Assembly (NCBI RefSeq): GCF_009746585.1
Contig: NZ_WRPO01000014.1
Span: 1-64,000, forward strand
Reading direction: 5' to 3'
DNA length: 64,000 nucleotides
Source: Novosphingobium aquimarinum
Lineage (GTDB): Bacteria > Pseudomonadota > Alphaproteobacteria > Sphingomonadales > Sphingomonadaceae
Shown here: in pieces, positions 33,661-42,767 of the stretch
How the letters are laid out: each line of letters begins with the position of its first letter
Position numbering within the stretch: the stretch's first letter is position 1
The notes under the pieces: generated by a model
The model's database searches: none
What the model saw: the letters and a program-made list of their open reading frames with translations, nothing else
What the model was told of the DNA's origin: nothing
Made by a program: the position numbers and the translations under genes

Positions 33661-33981
33661 ATGGTCAAGCCTGAATGGGGCGCCAAGCACGGCTGCCCGA
33701 AGTGCGGCACCCGTTTCTACGACCTCGGCAAGGACGACCCGGTCACCTGCATCGAGTGCGGCCACAAGTGGAACCCGGAGCCGGTGCTCAAGTCCAAGCA
33801 GCCGATCCCCTTCGAGGAAATCGAGAAGAAGAAGCCGGAGGCCGAGCAGGACGACGATCTGGCCGATGACGATCTCGACATCGATGAGGACGGCGATTCG
33901 CCCGACAACGACGTCGATCTCGGCGGCGACGACGATCTCGGCGTGCGCGGCAGCGACGACGAAAAGGATCACGAGACCTGA
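33661..33981 (+). CDS. FYDLN-acid domain protein (TIGR02300 type)
   Basis: A 106-residue protein. The N-terminal 45 residues form a zinc-ribbon-like unit (GCPKCGTRFYDLGK, CIECGHKW), and the rest is a very acidic tail of Asp and Glu. The family is restricted to alphaproteobacteria and its function is unknown. It is followed after 158 bases by tRNA-Ala. Confidence 0.88.
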   Translation: MVKPEWGAKHGCPKCGTRFYDLGKDDPVTCIECGHKWNPEPVLKSKQPIPFEEIEKKKPEAEQDDDLADDDLDIDEDGDSPDNDVDLGGDDDLGVRGSDDEKDHET

Positions 33982-34139
33982 TTGTCGATCGGTCGGGCGG
34001 CAGGGTGCATTATCAGCGCCTTGCCGCCCGGACCGAACATTTCCCTCTTGCCAACCGGCAGGCACGCCAGTACTAGCGCGGCCTCCCGGGCTCAGGCTCG
34101 GGGCGCGGCGCCTCCCAGGGCGCGGCGAGCGAATGGGAC

Positions 34140-34215
<76 letters not shown>

Positions 34216-34231
34216 ATCGCGATGAGGACCA

Positions 34232-34278
34232 GTGAGATTTGGTCCGTGCCGATGCCTTCGGCTCGCATCAAATCTCAC
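34232..34278. repeat. Long-stem hairpin downstream of tRNA-Ala
   Basis: GTGAGATTTG (34232-34241) and CAAATCTCAC (34269-34278) are perfect inverted arms, with an inner GCCG/CGGC stem between them. No T run follows. It may end or process the tRNA transcript, or be a relic of an insertion; no coding frame uses it. Confidence 0.5.
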
Positions 34279-34403
34279 CAGTGGCGAGAGGCCGATACGG
34301 TTGCTCGCGGTGAAACGATGGCACGCTGGCTGACGAGGTTTCGTCCGCCGGCGTTTTTGGCGTTATCCTGGCTGTCGGGTGCGCGCCGCAGTGGAGTGGA
34401 CGG

Positions 34404-35882
34404 ATGTTCGATACCCTTTCCGATCGTCTCGGCGGCGTATTCGACAAGCTGCGCGGGCGCGGCGCGCTCAAGGAGCAGGACGTTCGCGACGCCATGCGCG
34501 AAGTGCGCATCGCGCTGCTCGAGGCGGATGTCGCGTTGCCGGTGGTGCGGCGCTTCGTCGATCAGGTGACGGAGCGCGCGGTCGGGCAGGACGTGCTGCG
34601 CTCGGTCACGCCGGGGCAGCAAGTCGTCAAGATCGTCAACGACGAGCTGATCGAAATGCTCGGCGGCACCGAGGCGGACCATGCCGAAACGGCGGGTCTC
34701 GATCTCAACGCCGCGCCGCCCGTGGTCATCATGATGGTCGGCCTGCAAGGTTCGGGCAAGACCACCAGCACGGCCAAGATCGCCCGCCTGCTGAAGGAAA
34801 AGCAGGGCAAGAAGGCGATGATGGCCTCACTCGACGTCAATCGTCCGGCGGCGCAGGAGCAGCTGAAGGTCCTGGGCGAACAAGTCGGCGTCGCGACGCT
34901 GCCGATCGTGCCCGGACAGCAGCCGACCGAAATCGCCACGCGCGCATTGCAGGCCGCGAAGCTGCAGGCGGTCGACGTGCTGCTGCTCGACACCGCGGGC
35001 CGGCTCCATGTCGATCAGCAGTTGATGGACGAGATGAAGGCGGTCTCCGCCATCTCCGCCCCGCGCGAAACGCTGCTGGTGGTCGATTCGCTGACGGGTC
35101 AGGACGCGGTCAACGTCGCGCAGTCGTTCACCAACGAGGTGCCGCTGACCGGCGTCGTGCTCACCCGAATGGACGGCGATGCGCGCGGCGGCGCGGCGCT
35201 CTCGATGCGCGCCGTCACCGGCAAGCCGATCAAGTTTGCGGGTACCGGCGAAAAGTCGGACGCGATCGAAGTGTTTCACCCGAGCCGTGTCGCCAATCGC
35301 ATTCTCGGCATGGGCGACATCGTCTCGATCGTCGAGCGTGCGGCCGAGACGGTCAAGGTCGAGGAAGCCGAGGCGCTCGCCAAGCGCATGGAGCAGGGTA
35401 AGTTCGACATGAACGACCTGCGCACGCAGCTTCGCCAGATGCAGAACATGGGCGGTCTTGGCGCGCTTGCGGGCATGATGCCGGGCATGAAGAAGGCCAA
35501 GGCGGCGATGGCCGCTTCGAACATGGACGACAAGGTGCTGCTGCACATGGACGCGATCATCGGTTCGATGACGCCCAAGGAACGCGGCAATCCGGCGCTG
35601 CTCAACGCCAAACGCAAGATCCGCGTCGCCAAGGGATCGGGCACGCAAGTGCAGGACGTCAACAAGCTGCTCAAGATGCACCAGGAAATGTCCAAGGCGA
35701 TGAAGCAGATCAAGAAGATGGGCGGCCTCAAGGGCCTGGCCGCGATGTTCGGTGGCGGGGGCGGTTTCGGCGGCGCCGGCGGTGCTGGCGGCCTCGGAGG
35801 GGCCGGCGGACTTCCGGGCCTCGGCGGTCCCGGGGGCGGCATGGGCGGCGCTCCCGATCTTTCGAAGTTTCTCAAGAAATAA
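34404..35882 (+). CDS. ffh: Signal recognition particle GTPase Ffh
   Basis: A 492-residue SRP protein: N domain (1-90), G domain with GLQGSGKTTSTAKIA, LLDTAGRLHVDQQL and TRMDGDARGGAA, then the Met-rich M domain (MGGLGALAGMMPGMKKAKAA) that binds 4.5S RNA and signal peptides. It ends in a Gly-rich tail of about 40 residues and SKFLKK, seen in sphingomonads. It starts the ffh-rpsP-rimM-trmD-rplS run. Confidence 0.95.
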   Translation: MFDTLSDRLGGVFDKLRGRGALKEQDVRDAMREVRIALLEADVALPVVRRFVDQVTERAVGQDVLRSVTPGQQVVKIVNDELIEMLGGTEADHAETAGLDLNAAPPVVIMMVGLQGSGKTTSTAKIARLLKEKQGKKAMMASLDVNRPAAQEQLKVLGEQVGVATLPIVPGQQPTEIATRALQAAKLQAVDVLLLDTAGRLHVDQQLMDEMKAVSAISAPRETLLVVDSLTGQDAVNVAQSFTNEVPLTGVVLTRMDGDARGGAALSMRAVTGKPIKFAGTGEKSDAIEVFHPSRVANRILGMGDIVSIVERAAETVKVEEAEALAKRMEQGKFDMNDLRTQLRQMQNMGGLGALAGMMPGMKKAKAAMAASNMDDKVLLHMDAIIGSMTPKERGNPALLNAKRKIRVAKGSGTQVQDVNKLLKMHQEMSKAMKQIKKMGGLKGLAAMFGGGGGFGGAGGAGGLGGAGGLPGLGGPGGGMGGAPDLSKFLKK

Positions 35883-35920
35883 ACTCAAGACATTCAGTTC
35901 AATCGGAAAGGTAAGTTCAA

Positions 35921-36412
35921 ATGGCAGTTGCAATCCGTCTGTCGCGCGGTGGCGCGAAGAAGCGTCCCTATTATCGCGTCGTCGTGGCCGACAGCCGCAG
36001 CCCGCGTGACGGCAACTATCTCGAGCAGGTCGGCACCTACAATCCGCTGCTCGCCAAGGACGATGAGAACCGCGTCAAGCTGACCGAGGATCGCGTGCGC
36101 TATTGGCTCGGCGTCGGCGCGCAGCCGACCGACCGCGTCGCCCGCATGCTCGATGCCGCCGGCATCAAGGAGCGCGCCGCGACCAACAACCCGAAGAAGG
36201 CCGAGCCCGGCCAGAAGGCCAAGGACCGCGCCGAAGAGCGCGCCGAGAAGGCTCGCGAAGCCGAGGAAGCCGCCAAGGCTGCCGAGGAAGAAGCCAACAA
36301 GCCCGCCGAGGACGAGGCCGCAGCCGAAGCTCCTGCTGAGGAAGCCGCAGCCGAAGCTCCCGCCGAGGAAGCCGCTGCCGAGGACGCCAGCGAAGAGAAG
36401 ACCGAGGGCTGA
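35921..36412 (+). CDS. rpsP: 30S ribosomal protein S16 with acidic tail
   Basis: The first 80 residues are a standard S16 ([30 protein letters not shown] segment, [18 protein letters not shown]). A tail of about 80 residues rich in Ala, Glu and Pro follows, with repeated AEAPAEEAA units; such tails occur in alphaproteobacteria and are not needed for the fold. It lies 38 bases after ffh with GGAAAGG upstream. Confidence 0.93.
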   Translation: MAVAIRLSRGGAKKRPYYRVVVADSRSPRDGNYLEQVGTYNPLLAKDDENRVKLTEDRVRYWLGVGAQPTDRVARMLDAAGIKERAATNNPKKAEPGQKAKDRAEERAEKAREAEEAAKAAEEEANKPAEDEAAAEAPAEEAAAEAPAEEAAAEDASEEKTEG

Positions 36413-36421
36413 TCCGGCGCT

Positions 36422-36482
36422 CCCCTCCCGCTTGCGGGAGGGGCCGGGGGTGGGCGCGTCGCAGGCCGACGCGTCTGCCCAC
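36422..36482. repeat. Tandem dispersed hairpin repeat
   Basis: CCCCTCCCG (36422-36430) and CGGGAGGGG (36435-36443) form the first hairpin, followed by GCCGGGGGTGGGC. A second stem, GTGGGC and GCGTCG against CGACGC and GCCCAC, follows at once. The first unit is a very common extragenic repeat in alphaproteobacterial genomes, known from memory. It lies between rpsP and rimM. Confidence 0.65.
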
Positions 36483-36510
36483 ATCCGCGTCGTAATGCTC
36501 AATTGGAGGC

Positions 36511-37029
36511 ATGCCTTTGTCCGATGATCGCACGAAGAGAGCCGTCACGCTCGCGGTCGTGACCGGCGCGCATGGCGTAACGGGCGAGGTGCGGTTGAAG
36601 CTGTTCGGAGAAGGCGTGGCAGCGCTCAAGCGCTACAAGGCCTTCAATGGCGGCAGCCTGACACCGAAGTCCATCCGCGACGACAACAAGGGCGGCGCGA
36701 TCGCACGCTTTGCCGAAGTGAGCGACCGCAACGCGGCCGAAGCGCTGCGCGGCACCGAACTGACCGTATCGCGCGCCGAGATGCCGCCGCTTGCCATGGG
36801 TGAATACTATCACGCCGATCTCATCGGTCTCTCGGTCGTGACCGATGCCGGTGAAACCATCGGCGCAGTCGTTTCGGTCGAGAACTTCGGCGCAGGTGAT
36901 GTGCTGGAGATCGAGCGGCCCACCACAGATGAAGGCAAGCCGACCCGCTTCATGGTGCCGATGACGCCGGAAGCCGTGCACGGCTGGGATGACGATACGG
37001 TGACCGTGGCTTCGGTCTTCGCCGAGTAA
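36511..37029 (+). CDS. rimM: Ribosome maturation factor RimM
   Basis: A 172-residue two-domain protein needed for 30S maturation. The RimM domain has AVVTGAHGVTGEVRLKLFGE; the PRC-barrel domain has YYHADLIGLSVVTDAGE and FMVPMTPEAV. The ATG at 36511 is only one base from GGAGG; a TTG at 36517 (six bases on) has better spacing and may be the true start. It lies before trmD, three bases apart. Confidence 0.92.
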   Translation: MPLSDDRTKRAVTLAVVTGAHGVTGEVRLKLFGEGVAALKRYKAFNGGSLTPKSIRDDNKGGAIARFAEVSDRNAAEALRGTELTVSRAEMPPLAMGEYYHADLIGLSVVTDAGETIGAVVSVENFGAGDVLEIERPTTDEGKPTRFMVPMTPEAVHGWDDDTVTVASVFAE

Positions 37030-37032
37030 GGT

Positions 37033-37779
37033 GTGACTTTCGCCGCGACCGTCCTGACGCTCTATCCCGAGATGTTTCCGGGGCCGCTCGGCGTGTCGCT
37101 GGCGGGCAGGGCGCTGGCGCGCGGTGACTGGTCGCTCGACACGGTGCAGATCCGCGATTTTGCGACCGACAAGCATCGGACCGTCGACGATACGCCCGCG
37201 GGCGGCGGCGCGGGAATGGTGCTCAAGGCCGACGTGCTTTCCGCCGCGATCGACCATGCGCGCGCACAGCAACCGGACTGCCCGGTGCTGGCGATGACAC
37301 CGCGCGGCACACCGCTGACACAGGCGCGCGTTCGCGAGCTGGCGGCAGGTCCTGGCGTCACCGTGCTGTGCGGCCGTTTCGAAGGTTTCGACGAGCGGAT
37401 TTTCGCCGGTCGCGACGTCGAGGAAGTCTCGATCGGCGACATCGTGCTGTCGGGCGGAGAACCGGCCGCGCTGATGCTTCTCGACGCTTGCATTCGCCTG
37501 CTTCCCGGCGTAATGGGCGCGCCTTCAAGTGGGTCGGAGGAATCGTTCGAGGACGGTCTTCTGGAATACCCGCATTATACCCGACCTGTTGAATGGGAAG
37601 GGCGCACGATCCCTGAAGTGCTGCGATCGGGGGATCATGCGAAGATAGCCGCCTGGCGCAAGCATAAGGCGGAGATCGATACTCGGTCACGCAGGCCGGA
37701 CCTTTGGGAGCGCCATGTCGGTGCTCGGGTTCCGTCTGCCTCTGGCGCGCGGCAGGAAACGAAGGACCAGGACACATGA
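37033..37779 (+). CDS. trmD: tRNA (guanine-N1)-methyltransferase
   Basis: A 248-residue SPOUT-class enzyme that methylates G37 of tRNAs. Motifs: [48 protein letters not shown] and [14 protein letters not shown], the trefoil-knot SAM site. It starts with GTG 37033. The last four bases overlap the rplS start (ATGA). Confidence 0.95.
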   Translation: MTFAATVLTLYPEMFPGPLGVSLAGRALARGDWSLDTVQIRDFATDKHRTVDDTPAGGGAGMVLKADVLSAAIDHARAQQPDCPVLAMTPRGTPLTQARVRELAAGPGVTVLCGRFEGFDERIFAGRDVEEVSIGDIVLSGGEPAALMLLDACIRLLPGVMGAPSSGSEESFEDGLLEYPHYTRPVEWEGRTIPEVLRSGDHAKIAAWRKHKAEIDTRSRRPDLWERHVGARVPSASGARQETKDQDT

Positions 37780-38162
37780 ACCTGATTCAGCAGATCGAAG
37801 CCGAGGAAATCGCCAAGGCGACCTCCGAAGCCGGCAAGGAAATTCCCGAATTCCGTCCGGGCGACACCGTCCGCGTCGGCGTGAACATCGTCGAAGGCAC
37901 CCGCAGCCGCGTCCAGAACTTCGAAGGCGTGTGCATCGCGCGTTCGAACCGCGGCATGGGTTCGAACTTCACGGTTCGCAAGATCAGCTTCGGCGAGGGC
38001 GTCGAGCGCGTTTTCCCGCTCTACTCGCCGAGCATCGATTCGATTACCGTCGTGCGCCGGGGCATCGTGCGCCGCGCCAAGCTGTACTATCTGCGTGGTC
38101 GCACCGGTAAACGGGCCCGTATCGCAGAACGGCGCGACACCCGCGCCGGCCAGGAGGGCTAA
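37776..38162 (+). CDS. rplS: 50S ribosomal protein L19
   Basis: A 128-residue L19: [46 protein letters not shown], and [18 protein letters not shown]. It sits at the 30S-50S interface. Its start overlaps the trmD stop by four bases, and a terminator follows 36 bases after its stop. Confidence 0.95.
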   Translation: MNLIQQIEAEEIAKATSEAGKEIPEFRPGDTVRVGVNIVEGTRSRVQNFEGVCIARSNRGMGSNFTVRKISFGEGVERVFPLYSPSIDSITVVRRGIVRRAKLYYLRGRTGKRARIAERRDTRAGQEG

Positions 38163-38198
38163 TACGCCCACCGCCCGCGAAATCGGTTTAACCGTTCG

Positions 38199-38234
38199 AG
38201 AGGCGTCCTGGCACCAGCCGGGGCGCCTCTTTTG
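38199..38234 (+). terminator. Terminator of the ffh-rplS operon
   Basis: AGAGGCG (from 38199) and CGCCTCT (ending about 38230) form a stem followed by TTTT. It ends where a longer reading of the next gene would start, which argues for a later start of that gene. Confidence 0.8.
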
Positions 38235-38252
38235 CTATTCAGGATCCTAGCC

Positions 38253-40502
38253 TTGTTAGCCAACCTCAGGCCCGTGCTGCTTGCCGCGACGCTCCTCGCC
38301 GCGATGCCGCTTCCCACATTCGCTGCCGAGAAAGACGCCGTGACCCAAACGTCCGCTCCAGATCTCACGTTCGAGAGAGTCAACGCCAGCCCCGCGCTCT
38401 CCGGCCCGACGCCCCGCCTAGTGCGCATTTCGCCCGATGGCCGCTATCTCACGCTGCTGCGCAATCGTGAGGATGACAGCCGTCGCTACGACTTGTGGGG
38501 CTTCGACCGGACCACCGGCAAGTGGTCGATGCTGGTCGATTCGCTCAAGCTTGGGTCGGGCCGCGAGCTGAGCGAAGCCGAGAAGATGCAGCGCGAGCGC
38601 AAGCGCATCGGCGACCAGAAAGGCATTGTCGCTTACGACTGGTCGGACGACGGCAAGTCGATCCTCGTGCCGCTGGAGGGTGATCTCTACCTTGCCGGGA
38701 TCGACGGCAGCGTGAAGCGTCTGACCGACAGCGAGGCGGACGAACTCAATCCCGCGCTTTCGCCCAAAGGCGCTTATCTCTCCTTCGTGCGCGACGGTCG
38801 GCTGTGGACGGGCCGGGTCGGCGGCGAAAGCCGTCCGATCACGCCCGAGGAAAGTTCGGAGCTCGTCCACTGGGGCGAAGCCGAGTTCGTCGCGCAGGAG
38901 GAGATGGATCGCTCGCAGGGATATTGGTGGGCACCCAACGACAGCCGCATCGCGGTCGAGCGCTTCGACGAGGCGCCGGTGGGTGTTGTCACCCGCACCG
39001 CGATCGGCGGCGATGGTACCAGGACGTACGAGCAGCGCTATCCGGCGGCAGGCACCGACAACGCGCTGGTCTCGCTCTACGTGATGGATCCCGACGGTTC
39101 GAACCGCTTCGAGGTCGATCTTGGTTCCGAAACCGATATCTATCTTGCTCGGGTCGACTGGGCGCCGGATGGCCGTAAGCTCTACGTCCAGCGCGAGAAC
39201 CGCGCGCAGACGCGGCTCGACATGCTCGAAGTCGATCCGATGAACGGCAGCAGTCGCGTGCTGTTCACCGAAGAATCGGCACCCGATGCCTGGATCAATC
39301 TGTCGAACGCCTATCGCTTCCTCAAGGACGGCAGCCTGATCTGGCGGTCCGAGCGGGACGGGTTCGCGCACCTCTATCGCTTCGCCAACGGCCAGTGGAC
39401 GCAGCTGACGAAGGGTGACTGGGTGGTCGAGGATCTGGTCGGCGTCGACGAGAAGGCCGGACGGATCACGTTCGTCGCCAATCGCGACGATCCGCTTGAG
39501 ATGCAGGTTTATGCGATGCCGCTGGCGGGGGGCGAGCCGGTGCGGTTGACCGAACCGGGCTGGGATCACAAGGCCAGCATGAGCCGCGACGGCAAGATGC
39601 TGGCGATCACCCGTTCGTCGGTCGATCATCCGCCGCAAAGCTATCTCGCCGATGCGCAGGGCAAGCGCATCACCTGGATCGAAGAGAACGCGCTGGACGC
39701 TTCGCACCCGTACGCGCCTTACCTCGCCAGCCACCGCACCCCCACCTTTGGCACAATCAAGGCCGAAGACGGCACCGTGCTGCACTGGAAGATGATCACG
39801 CCAAAGCTGGAACCGGGGAAGAAGTACCCCGTGTTCTTCGAGCATTACGGCGGCCCGCATGCGCAGACGGTCACGCACGACTGGGGCGGCGCGTTGCAGC
39901 AGGCGATCGTCGACAAGGGCTACATCTATTTCGAGATCGACAATCGTGGTTCGGACAATCGCGGCGTCGATTTCGAGAAGCCGATCCGGCAGGCGATGGG
40001 TACGGTCGAAGTGGCGGACCAGAAGGCGGGCGCCGAGTATCTCAAGTCGCTCGAGTTCGTCGATCCGGCGAAGATCGCGATCTATGGCTGGTCCTACGGC
40101 GGCTACATGACGCTCAAGATGCTCGAAGCCGATCCGGGCCTTTACGCCGCCGGCATTTCGGGCGCGCCGGTCACGAAGTGGGAGCTATACGACACCCACT
40201 ATACCGAACGCTACATGGGCGATCCGCGCCAGGTGGCCGACGCCTACACCAAGTCGGACACGATCGGCGACGCCGCCAAGATCGCGGATCCGCTGCTGAT
40301 GATCCACGGCATGTCGGACGACAACGTCGTGCTCGACAATTCGGTGGCGATGTTCGCTGCCTTGCAGGAAGCGGGCGTGCCGTTCGAAATGATGCTCTAT
40401 CCCGGCTACACGCACCGCGTGGGCGGGCCGGTGATCGGAACGCACGTGTGGAACACGATCTTCGCGTTCCTCGAACGCAACGGGGTTGCCCCCGGCAAGT
40501 AA
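38253..40502 (+). CDS. Secreted S9 (DPP-IV-like) prolyl peptidase
   Basis: A 749-residue exported serine peptidase. A signal peptide (RPVLLAATLLAAMPLPTFAA) is followed by a DPP-IV-type beta-propeller and a C-terminal alpha/beta-hydrolase domain. The nucleophile Ser lies in GWSYGGYMT, the Asp in HGMSDDNVV and the His in YPGYTHRVGG. It should remove dipeptides after proline from peptides in the periplasm. TTG 38253, with AGGA at good spacing, is preferred over TTG 38232, which lies in the terminator. Neither ATG nor GTG gives a full signal peptide. Confidence 0.88.
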   Translation: MLANLRPVLLAATLLAAMPLPTFAAEKDAVTQTSAPDLTFERVNASPALSGPTPRLVRISPDGRYLTLLRNREDDSRRYDLWGFDRTTGKWSMLVDSLKLGSGRELSEAEKMQRERKRIGDQKGIVAYDWSDDGKSILVPLEGDLYLAGIDGSVKRLTDSEADELNPALSPKGAYLSFVRDGRLWTGRVGGESRPITPEESSELVHWGEAEFVAQEEMDRSQGYWWAPNDSRIAVERFDEAPVGVVTRTAIGGDGTRTYEQRYPAAGTDNALVSLYVMDPDGSNRFEVDLGSETDIYLARVDWAPDGRKLYVQRENRAQTRLDMLEVDPMNGSSRVLFTEESAPDAWINLSNAYRFLKDGSLIWRSERDGFAHLYRFANGQWTQLTKGDWVVEDLVGVDEKAGRITFVANRDDPLEMQVYAMPLAGGEPVRLTEPGWDHKASMSRDGKMLAITRSSVDHPPQSYLADAQGKRITWIEENALDASHPYAPYLASHRTPTFGTIKAEDGTVLHWKMITPKLEPGKKYPVFFEHYGGPHAQTVTHDWGGALQQAIVDKGYIYFEIDNRGSDNRGVDFEKPIRQAMGTVEVADQKAGAEYLKSLEFVDPAKIAIYGWSYGGYMTLKMLEADPGLYAAGISGAPVTKWELYDTHYTERYMGDPRQVADAYTKSDTIGDAAKIADPLLMIHGMSDDNVVLDNSVAMFAALQEAGVPFEMMLYPGYTHRVGGPVIGTHVWNTIFAFLERNGVAPGK

Positions 40503-40580
40503 ACCTCGACTTTTGAAACCTTGCCGTGCGGCGCGGGCGCGCTAGGGCACGGCACGCGAATGCACGATGGAGTGAGTAAG

Positions 40581-41606
40581 ATGGGATATAGGGTAGCCGT
40601 CGTCGGAGCCACCGGAAACGTCGGCCGGGAAATGCTCAACATTCTCGCCGAGCGCGAGTTTCCCTGCGACGAGATCGCGGCGGTCGCGAGCTCGCGCTCG
40701 ACCGGCAGCGACATCGAGTTCGGCGAAACCGGCAAGATGCTCAAGGTCAAGAACATCGAGCACTTCGACTTCACCGGCTACGACATGGCGCTTTTCGCCG
40801 CTGGTTCGGGCCCGACGGCGATCTACGCGCCCAAGGCCGCCTCGCAAGGCTGCGTAGTGATCGACAACTCCTCGCTCTACCGCATGGAGCCCGACGTCCC
40901 GCTGATCGTGCCCGAAGTGAACCCGGACGCGATCGATGGCTACAAGGCGCGCAACATCATCGCCAACCCGAACTGCTCGACCGCGCAGATGGTCGTGGCG
41001 CTGAAGCCGCTGCACGATGCCGCGACGATCAAGCGCGTTGTCGTTTCGACCTACCAGTCGACGTCTGGCGCGGGCAAGGCGGGCATGGACGAGCTGTTTA
41101 CCCAGAGCCGCGCGATCTTCGTCGGCGATCAGGTCGAACCTTCCAAGTTCACCAAGCAGATCGCCTTCAACGTGATCCCGCACATCGACACCTTCCTGGA
41201 CGACGGCTTTACCAAGGAAGAATGGAAGATGGTGGTCGAGACCAAGAAGATCCTCGATCCGAAGGTGAAGGTGGTCGCCACCTGCGTGCGCGTGCCGGTG
41301 TTCGTCGGCCACTCGGAAGCGATCAACCTCGAGTTCGAGAAGGAGCTTTCGGCCGAACAGGCACAGGACATCCTGCGCGAGGCGCCGGGCTGTATGCTCG
41401 TCGACAAGCGCGAGGACGGCGGATACGTCACCCCGGTCGAATGCGTCGGCGACGGCGCCACCTACATCAGCCGCGTGCGCGAGGACCCCACGGTTGAGAA
41501 CGGTCTCGTGCTGTGGTGCGTCTCCGACAACTTGCGCAAGGGCGCCGCGCTCAACGCGGTGCAGATCGCCGAGCTGCTGGGCCGCAAGCACCTCAAGAAG
41601 GGCTGA
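40581..41606 (+). CDS. asd: Aspartate-semialdehyde dehydrogenase
   Basis: A 341-residue NADP-dependent enzyme that makes aspartate semialdehyde for lysine, threonine and methionine. VVGATGNVGREMLNIL binds the cofactor, NPNCSTAQM (near 132) holds the catalytic Cys, and RVPVFVGHSEAINLEFE holds the catalytic His region. ATG 40581 follows a weak GGAG; an upstream start at 40521 is less likely. It precedes a toxin-antitoxin pair. Confidence 0.95.
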   Translation: MGYRVAVVGATGNVGREMLNILAEREFPCDEIAAVASSRSTGSDIEFGETGKMLKVKNIEHFDFTGYDMALFAAGSGPTAIYAPKAASQGCVVIDNSSLYRMEPDVPLIVPEVNPDAIDGYKARNIIANPNCSTAQMVVALKPLHDAATIKRVVVSTYQSTSGAGKAGMDELFTQSRAIFVGDQVEPSKFTKQIAFNVIPHIDTFLDDGFTKEEWKMVVETKKILDPKVKVVATCVRVPVFVGHSEAINLEFEKELSAEQAQDILREAPGCMLVDKREDGGYVTPVECVGDGATYISRVREDPTVENGLVLWCVSDNLRKGAALNAVQIAELLGRKHLKKG

Positions 41607-41618
41607 TCGGCATACGAT

Positions 41619-41653
41619 TGCGACGATGATAGCACAGTGCTATCATCGTCGCA
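41619..41653 (+). promoter_or_regulatory. Palindromic operator over the start of the TA pair
   Basis: TGCGACGATGATAGCAC (41619-41635) is the exact reverse complement of 41637-41653 with one central base. The right arm ends in the A of the antitoxin ATG. FitA/VapB ribbon-helix-helix antitoxins bind such palindromes in their own promoters. No separate ribosome site is visible, so the message may be leaderless. Confidence 0.7.
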
Positions 41654-41892
41654 TGGGCCAGATCCTGATCCGTAATCTCGATGATGCCGTGATTGCTGCC
41701 TGGAAGCGCCGGGCGGCGGCCAACGGGCGCTCGCTCCAAGCCGAGCTGCATGCCGAACTGAGCCGTTCCGTCGCCGCGCAGGAGCGCGAGGAAGCGATGG
41801 CAAGGCTCGCGAGGATTCGTGCCAGTGCGGACATGAGCAAGATGGACAAGCAAGGCTGGGAATTGATCCGCGAGGACCGGGATTCGCGCTGA
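41653..41892 (+). CDS. FitA/VapB-like ribbon-helix-helix antitoxin
   Basis: A 79-residue protein starting MGQILIRNLDDAVIAAWKRR and containing NGRSLQAELHAEL, the FitA-like ribbon-helix-helix fold. It should bind the palindrome over its start and neutralise the PIN toxin with its C-terminal tail. It overlaps the toxin gene by one base (TGATG). Confidence 0.82.
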   Translation: MGQILIRNLDDAVIAAWKRRAAANGRSLQAELHAELSRSVAAQEREEAMARLARIRASADMSKMDKQGWELIREDRDSR

Positions 41893-42299
41893 TGATCGTC
41901 GACGCGAGCGTCGCGGTCAAATGGGTCTTGCGCGAGGATGGCAGTGACGATGCCCTTGCGCTTTTGGCGCGAGGCGATTTGCGGGCTCCTGACTTCGTTC
42001 TGGTCGAAGTTGCGAACGTCTTGTGGAAATCGTGGCGTCGCGGCGTGCTCGATCAGCCTGCAGTCGAGGAAGCGCTCACCGCGGTTCCCAAGCTCTTCGC
42101 ACAGCTCGATTCCACCATTCCGCTCTTGCCGGCCGCGGCGCGTCTGGCATGCGAACTCGATCACCCGGTCTACGATTGTCTTTACCTCGCTTCCGCGCTT
42201 GGCAATGGTGATCGGCTCGTGACCGATGACATGCGTCTGTTGCGTCGGCTTGAGAGCACGCCCTATGGTGCGGTCGCGTACTCTCTTTCTAGGGGCTGA
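41892..42299 (+). CDS. VapC/FitB-like PIN-domain toxin
   Basis: A 135-residue PIN-domain endoribonuclease. The acidic metal-binding residues lie in MIVDASVAVKW (D4), FVLVEVANVLW (Glu), DHPVYDCLYLA and GDRLVTDDMRLL (Asp). VapC toxins cleave tRNA or rRNA; the target here is unknown. All acidic residues are present, so it looks active. Confidence 0.85.
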   Translation: MIVDASVAVKWVLREDGSDDALALLARGDLRAPDFVLVEVANVLWKSWRRGVLDQPAVEEALTAVPKLFAQLDSTIPLLPAAARLACELDHPVYDCLYLASALGNGDRLVTDDMRLLRRLESTPYGAVAYSLSRG

Positions 42300-42308
42300 T
42301 CTGAACTC

Positions 42309-42767
42309 ATGACCGTCCAATCGATCCGCACCATGACCGGCGGCTGCCAGTGCGGCCGCGTGCGCTATACGGCCGAAGTCAAACCCGAGAAGGCGTATTT
42401 GTGCCACTGCAACATGTGCAAGAAGGCGACCGGCGGTGTGTCGATTGCCTTCGTAAATCCGCCCAAGGACAAGGTCGAGTGGCATAGCGAGCCCGACTGG
42501 TATCAATCTTCGCCGATCGCGCGGCGGCCGTTCTGCTCGCATTGCGGCACGCCGCTCGGCTTCGATTTCGTCGAGGGCGGCAAGAACATCGATCTCACTG
42601 TCGGCAGTTTCGACGATCCGACGCCGTTCCGGCCCGATCACAACTACGCCACCGAGAGCATGCTGGAGGCCTGGGCGGACGTGCGTCACCTCAAGGGCTA
42701 CACCAGCGCCGAAAACACGAAGGTCGTCGAAATGTGGAAGGCCGCAGGCGTGGAGCCGCCGGAATGA
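42309..42767 (+). CDS. GFA-family zinc protein
   Basis: A 152-residue protein of the glutathione-dependent formaldehyde-activating (GFA) fold. Zinc ligands are GGCQCGRVRY, LCHCNMCKKATGG and FCSHCGTPLGF. The family name reflects one member; most have no proven activity. Its stop overlaps the start of the next gene by four bases. Start at 42309, or the internal ATG at 42333. Confidence 0.85.
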   Translation: MTVQSIRTMTGGCQCGRVRYTAEVKPEKAYLCHCNMCKKATGGVSIAFVNPPKDKVEWHSEPDWYQSSPIARRPFCSHCGTPLGFDFVEGGKNIDLTVGSFDDPTPFRPDHNYATESMLEAWADVRHLKGYTSAENTKVVEMWKAAGVEPPE

